This document shows positions 5,679 through 7,496 of a DNA stretch of 7,496 bases, piece after piece. The notes beneath the pieces were generated by a model, which was not told where the DNA came from, ran no database searches, and saw only the letters and a program-made list of their open reading frames with translations. The DNA lies in NCBI GenBank assembly GCA_031969915.1, contig DALYJJ010000218.1, positions 1-7,496 of the forward strand. The letters are read 5' to 3'. The position numbers and the translations under genes were made by a program. The stretch is from DALYJJ01 sp031969915. GTDB lineage: Bacteria; Acidobacteriota; Terriglobia; Bryobacterales; Bryobacteraceae. The stretch's first letter is position 1. Every line of letters starts with the position of its first letter.

Positions 5679-7330
5679 GCGACAAGACGAACCAGGTGGC
5701 ATGGTACATCGACAACGACCTTGTGGAGGCGTTGTTGCGGGGAGAGGCGGCGGAGCCGGGCGTGGAGAAGACGCCGGCGGCGGCGCCGAGTCTCGGCAAG
5801 GCGGTGGCGCTGCACATGGAGGGGCGCGCGCAGGAGGCGTTGAAGGAGCTGTCGGCGGGCCTGGAAGCGGGCCAGCAGCAGGACGAGTTGTTCAGCGCGC
5901 AGGGCCACATCCACTTCGAGATGCAGAAGTACGAAGAAGCGCTGGCCTGCTACCAGAGGGCATTGGCGGCGGGAGAGAGCGCGGCGGTGTCGGCGTTTAA
6001 CGCCGGGGCGTGCCTGGCGCGGCTGCGGCGTTGGCCGGAGGCGGCGGAGGCGTTTGCGATCTCCGTGGACAAAGAGCCGGGGCGGGTGTCGAGCCATGCC
6101 GGGCTGGGCATTGCGCGGCTCTACCTGGGGCAGACCGAGCAGGCCCTGGCGGCGTTCGAGCAAGCGCTGGCGATCCAGCCGGACCATGCGGGAGCGCGGT
6201 TTGGCAAGGGCGTGGGACTTCACCTGCTGAAGCGGTTCAACGAGGCGTTGGACATTTACGAAGAGCTGCTGAAGGACAACCCGAAGTCCGAGGAGCTGTT
6301 GGGGAACGCGGTGGCGGCGGGCGTCGGGCTGGCGGATGGGGAACTGGCGCGCGAGTACGCGGAGAAACTGCAGAAGCTGCGGCCGCAGTCGCGGACGGCG
6401 CTGGAAGGGCTGGCCTCGTCGGCTTTGATTCGCGAGGACTACGCGGTGGCGGCGCGGTATTGCGCGCAGTTGGTGGAGACGAATCCGAAACAGCCGGAGG
6501 CGTGGTACAACCTGGGCGTGGCCAACCACCGGCAGGGGCAGTTGCCGCAGGCGATGCAGGCGTACGGGCAAGCGCTGATCGTGCAGCCGGAGTTTGCGGA
6601 GGCGCAGGGAGCGTTGGCGCTGGTGCTGCAGGAGCAGGGCGACCTGGACGGCGCCTGGAACGCCTATCAGAAGCTGCGGGAGAGCGCGCCGGGGTGGGCG
6701 GTGCCGCGCTGGAACCTGGCGGTGCTCACCGAGCAGCGGGGCGACGCGGCGGGGGCGGAGGCGCTCTACCGGGAACTGCTGGACCGCGAGCCGGAGCGCG
6801 AAGAAGCCTGGTTCCGGCTGGGCTGCCTGTTACTCGATCGAGGAGAACTGCCGGGGGCGGTGGAGGCCTTTGAGGCCTGCGTGGCGAGAAAGGCCCTTTG
6901 GGCGGAAGCGTTGCAGAACCTGGGCATCGCTTATGCGAAGCAGGGCGAGTGGGCGAAGGCCCGCCAGGCTCTGGAAAAGGCGGCGGCCTCGCAGCCGGAA
7001 TCGGAAGGGGCGGTGCGGGCGCTGGCGGCCGTGGCGGTGGAACAGGGCGACTGGGAAGCGGCCCGGCACGCACGCGAGAAGCTGCTGGCACTGGGCGACG
7101 TTTCGCCGGAGCTGGCCTACAACGTGGCGCTGCTCGAACACAACGCGGGACACCTGGAAGAGGCGGTGGCGGGATACCGGGCGTCGCTCGAGATCCGGCC
7201 CGAGTTCGTCGAAGCGAGCGTGAACCTGGGCCATGCGCTGCACGATCTGGGGCAGGAAGAAGAAGCGCGGCGGCTGTGGCGGGAGACGCTCGAGAAGCAG
7301 CCGGAACTGGCCGCGCCGTACTTCGGCTGA
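5675..7330 (+). CDS. Tetratricopeptide-repeat scaffold protein
   Basis: The 551-aa product is almost wholly TPR. After a unique N-terminus (MSDKTNQVAWYIDNDLVEAL) and a short Ala/Pro linker, about 14 helical-hairpin repeats of 34 residues run from about residue 37 to the end. Clear units include 70-103 (AQGHIHFEMQKYEEALACYQRAL), 139-171 (GLGIARLYLGQTEQALAAFEQAL), 275-308, 410-443, 478-511 and 512-545. No signal peptide or membrane segment is present, so it should be cytoplasmic. TPR arrays bind protein partners and have no catalysis of their own. The ATG overlaps the upstream stop codon (ATGA), so the obvious partner candidate is the cytoplasmic part of the zinc-finger membrane protein. The gene ends 14 bases before the terminator hairpin of the opposing gene. 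Confidence 0.93.
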   Translation: MSDKTNQVAWYIDNDLVEALLRGEAAEPGVEKTPAAAPSLGKAVALHMEGRAQEALKELSAGLEAGQQQDELFSAQGHIHFEMQKYEEALACYQRALAAGESAAVSAFNAGACLARLRRWPEAAEAFAISVDKEPGRVSSHAGLGIARLYLGQTEQALAAFEQALAIQPDHAGARFGKGVGLHLLKRFNEALDIYEELLKDNPKSEELLGNAVAAGVGLADGELAREYAEKLQKLRPQSRTALEGLASSALIREDYAVAARYCAQLVETNPKQPEAWYNLGVANHRQGQLPQAMQAYGQALIVQPEFAEAQGALALVLQEQGDLDGAWNAYQKLRESAPGWAVPRWNLAVLTEQRGDAAGAEALYRELLDREPEREEAWFRLGCLLLDRGELPGAVEAFEACVARKALWAEALQNLGIAYAKQGEWAKARQALEKAAASQPESEGAVRALAAVAVEQGDWEAARHAREKLLALGDVSPELAYNVALLEHNAGHLEEAVAGYRASLEIRPEFVEASVNLGHALHDLGQEEEARRLWRETLEKQPELAAPYFG

Positions 7331-7339
7331 AGCGGGCAG

Positions 7340-7368
7340 AAAAAAAGCGCCGGAAAGACCCGGCGCTT
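7340..7368 (-). terminator. Rho-independent terminator of the right-hand minus-strand gene
   Basis: Arms 7345-7353 (AAGCGCCGG) and 7360-7368 (CCGGCGCTT) form a perfect 9-bp stem with a 6-base loop. Read on the minus strand the stem runs into seven T (7346-7340). On the plus strand no T-tract follows, so it serves the bL9-like gene and not the TPR gene, although the hairpin lies just after the TPR stop. Confidence 0.85.
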
Positions 7369-7400
7369 GCGTCAGACTAACGGAAAAAATGGAACGCGGA

Positions 7401-7420
7401 CCGCGGCGGGAAGGCCGCGG
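7401..7420 (-). other. Second hairpin downstream of the bL9-like stop
   Basis: CCGCGGC (7401-7407) and GCCGCGG (7414-7420) form a 7-bp stem with a 6-base loop, starting seven bases after the minus-strand stop codon. A T-run follows only after about eleven bases, so it is not itself a canonical terminator; it may protect the mRNA 3' end. Confidence 0.4.
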
Positions 7421-7426
7421 GCCGGA

Positions 7427-7496
7427 TTACTCGTCCTTGATCAGATCCGCGACATCCTTCGCGGTGACCGAACCGAACAGTTGATCCTGCTCGCCG
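7427..7496 (-). CDS. rplI: bL9-like ribosomal protein, C-terminal fragment (5' part outside window)
   Basis: Only the last 22 codons and the TAA are inside the window. They read GEQDQLFGSVTAKDVADLIK followed by DE. The segment LFGSVTxxDIAdal is the most conserved part of the bL9 C-terminal domain, a large-subunit protein that binds 23S rRNA near the L1 stalk. In typical bL9 about 50 more residues follow this motif; here the frame stops at once, and none of the three minus-strand frames downstream resembles the missing part. A strong terminator follows 58 bases later, so the end looks genuine. The identification rests on one motif in a short fragment. A different protein with a similar motif remains possible. 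Confidence 0.6.
   Translation of the reverse strand, partial: GEQDQLFGSVTAKDVADLIKDE

Noticed and set aside
5636..6571. Minus-strand open frame of 311 codons opposite the TPR gene
   Set aside because: Its Arg/Leu/Gln-rich product is what the opposite strand of repeated GC-rich TPR codons yields; no domain is visible.

Overview
The window looks like a high-GC, gene-dense bacterial chromosome segment. The gene mix suggests Acidobacteriota, perhaps the Solibacter/Bryobacter side: a secreted DUF2961/GH172 hydrolase, an orphan Roadblock/LC7 protein, membrane-anchored zinc-ribbon proteins, a long TPR protein and an endonuclease III. That placement is an inference from gene content and GC-rich codon use. 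No rRNA or other taxonomic marker is present beyond a short tail of ribosomal protein bL9. I see no tRNA, CRISPR array, insertion sequence or prophage gene.

Layout, left to right. A NadD/NMNAT-like nucleotidyltransferase (minus, 3' end outside the window) is divergent from a two-gene plus-strand unit. That unit is a zinc-ribbon/Pro-Ala linker/single-TM protein followed by endonuclease III (nth), joined by a 4-bp GTGA overlap. Convergent to nth is a 129-aa Roadblock/LC7 protein (minus). A 188-bp gap with small inverted repeats leads into a 102-aa conserved-looking hypothetical protein (plus, GTG start). Its last bases overlap the 3' end of a secreted GH172-family protein on the minus strand. 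A 153-bp, partly AT-rich divergent gap holds a REP-like hairpin. It is followed by a second plus-strand pair: a 544-aa zinc-finger/linker/TM/lectin-like protein and a 551-aa TPR protein, joined by an ATGA overlap. At the right edge the last codons of a bL9-like gene come in on the minus strand, followed by a strong rho-independent terminator.

How the genes may work together. The most suggestive unit is the zinc-finger/TM/beta-sandwich protein plus TPR protein pair. It predicts an inner-membrane protein with a cytoplasmic zinc finger, a long charged disordered linker and an extracytoplasmic beta-sandwich domain, co-translated with a cytoplasmic TPR scaffold. The zinc-ribbon protein upstream of nth has the same N-in design with unrelated sequence. 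The remaining genes look like housekeeping (NAD synthesis, base-excision repair, ribosome), carbohydrate degradation (GH172) and an orphan polarity/GTPase-regulator-type protein. I found no convincing new defence or mobile system. The points most worth checking are the apparent short C-terminus of bL9, the zinc-finger/TPR pair and the REP-like palindrome.
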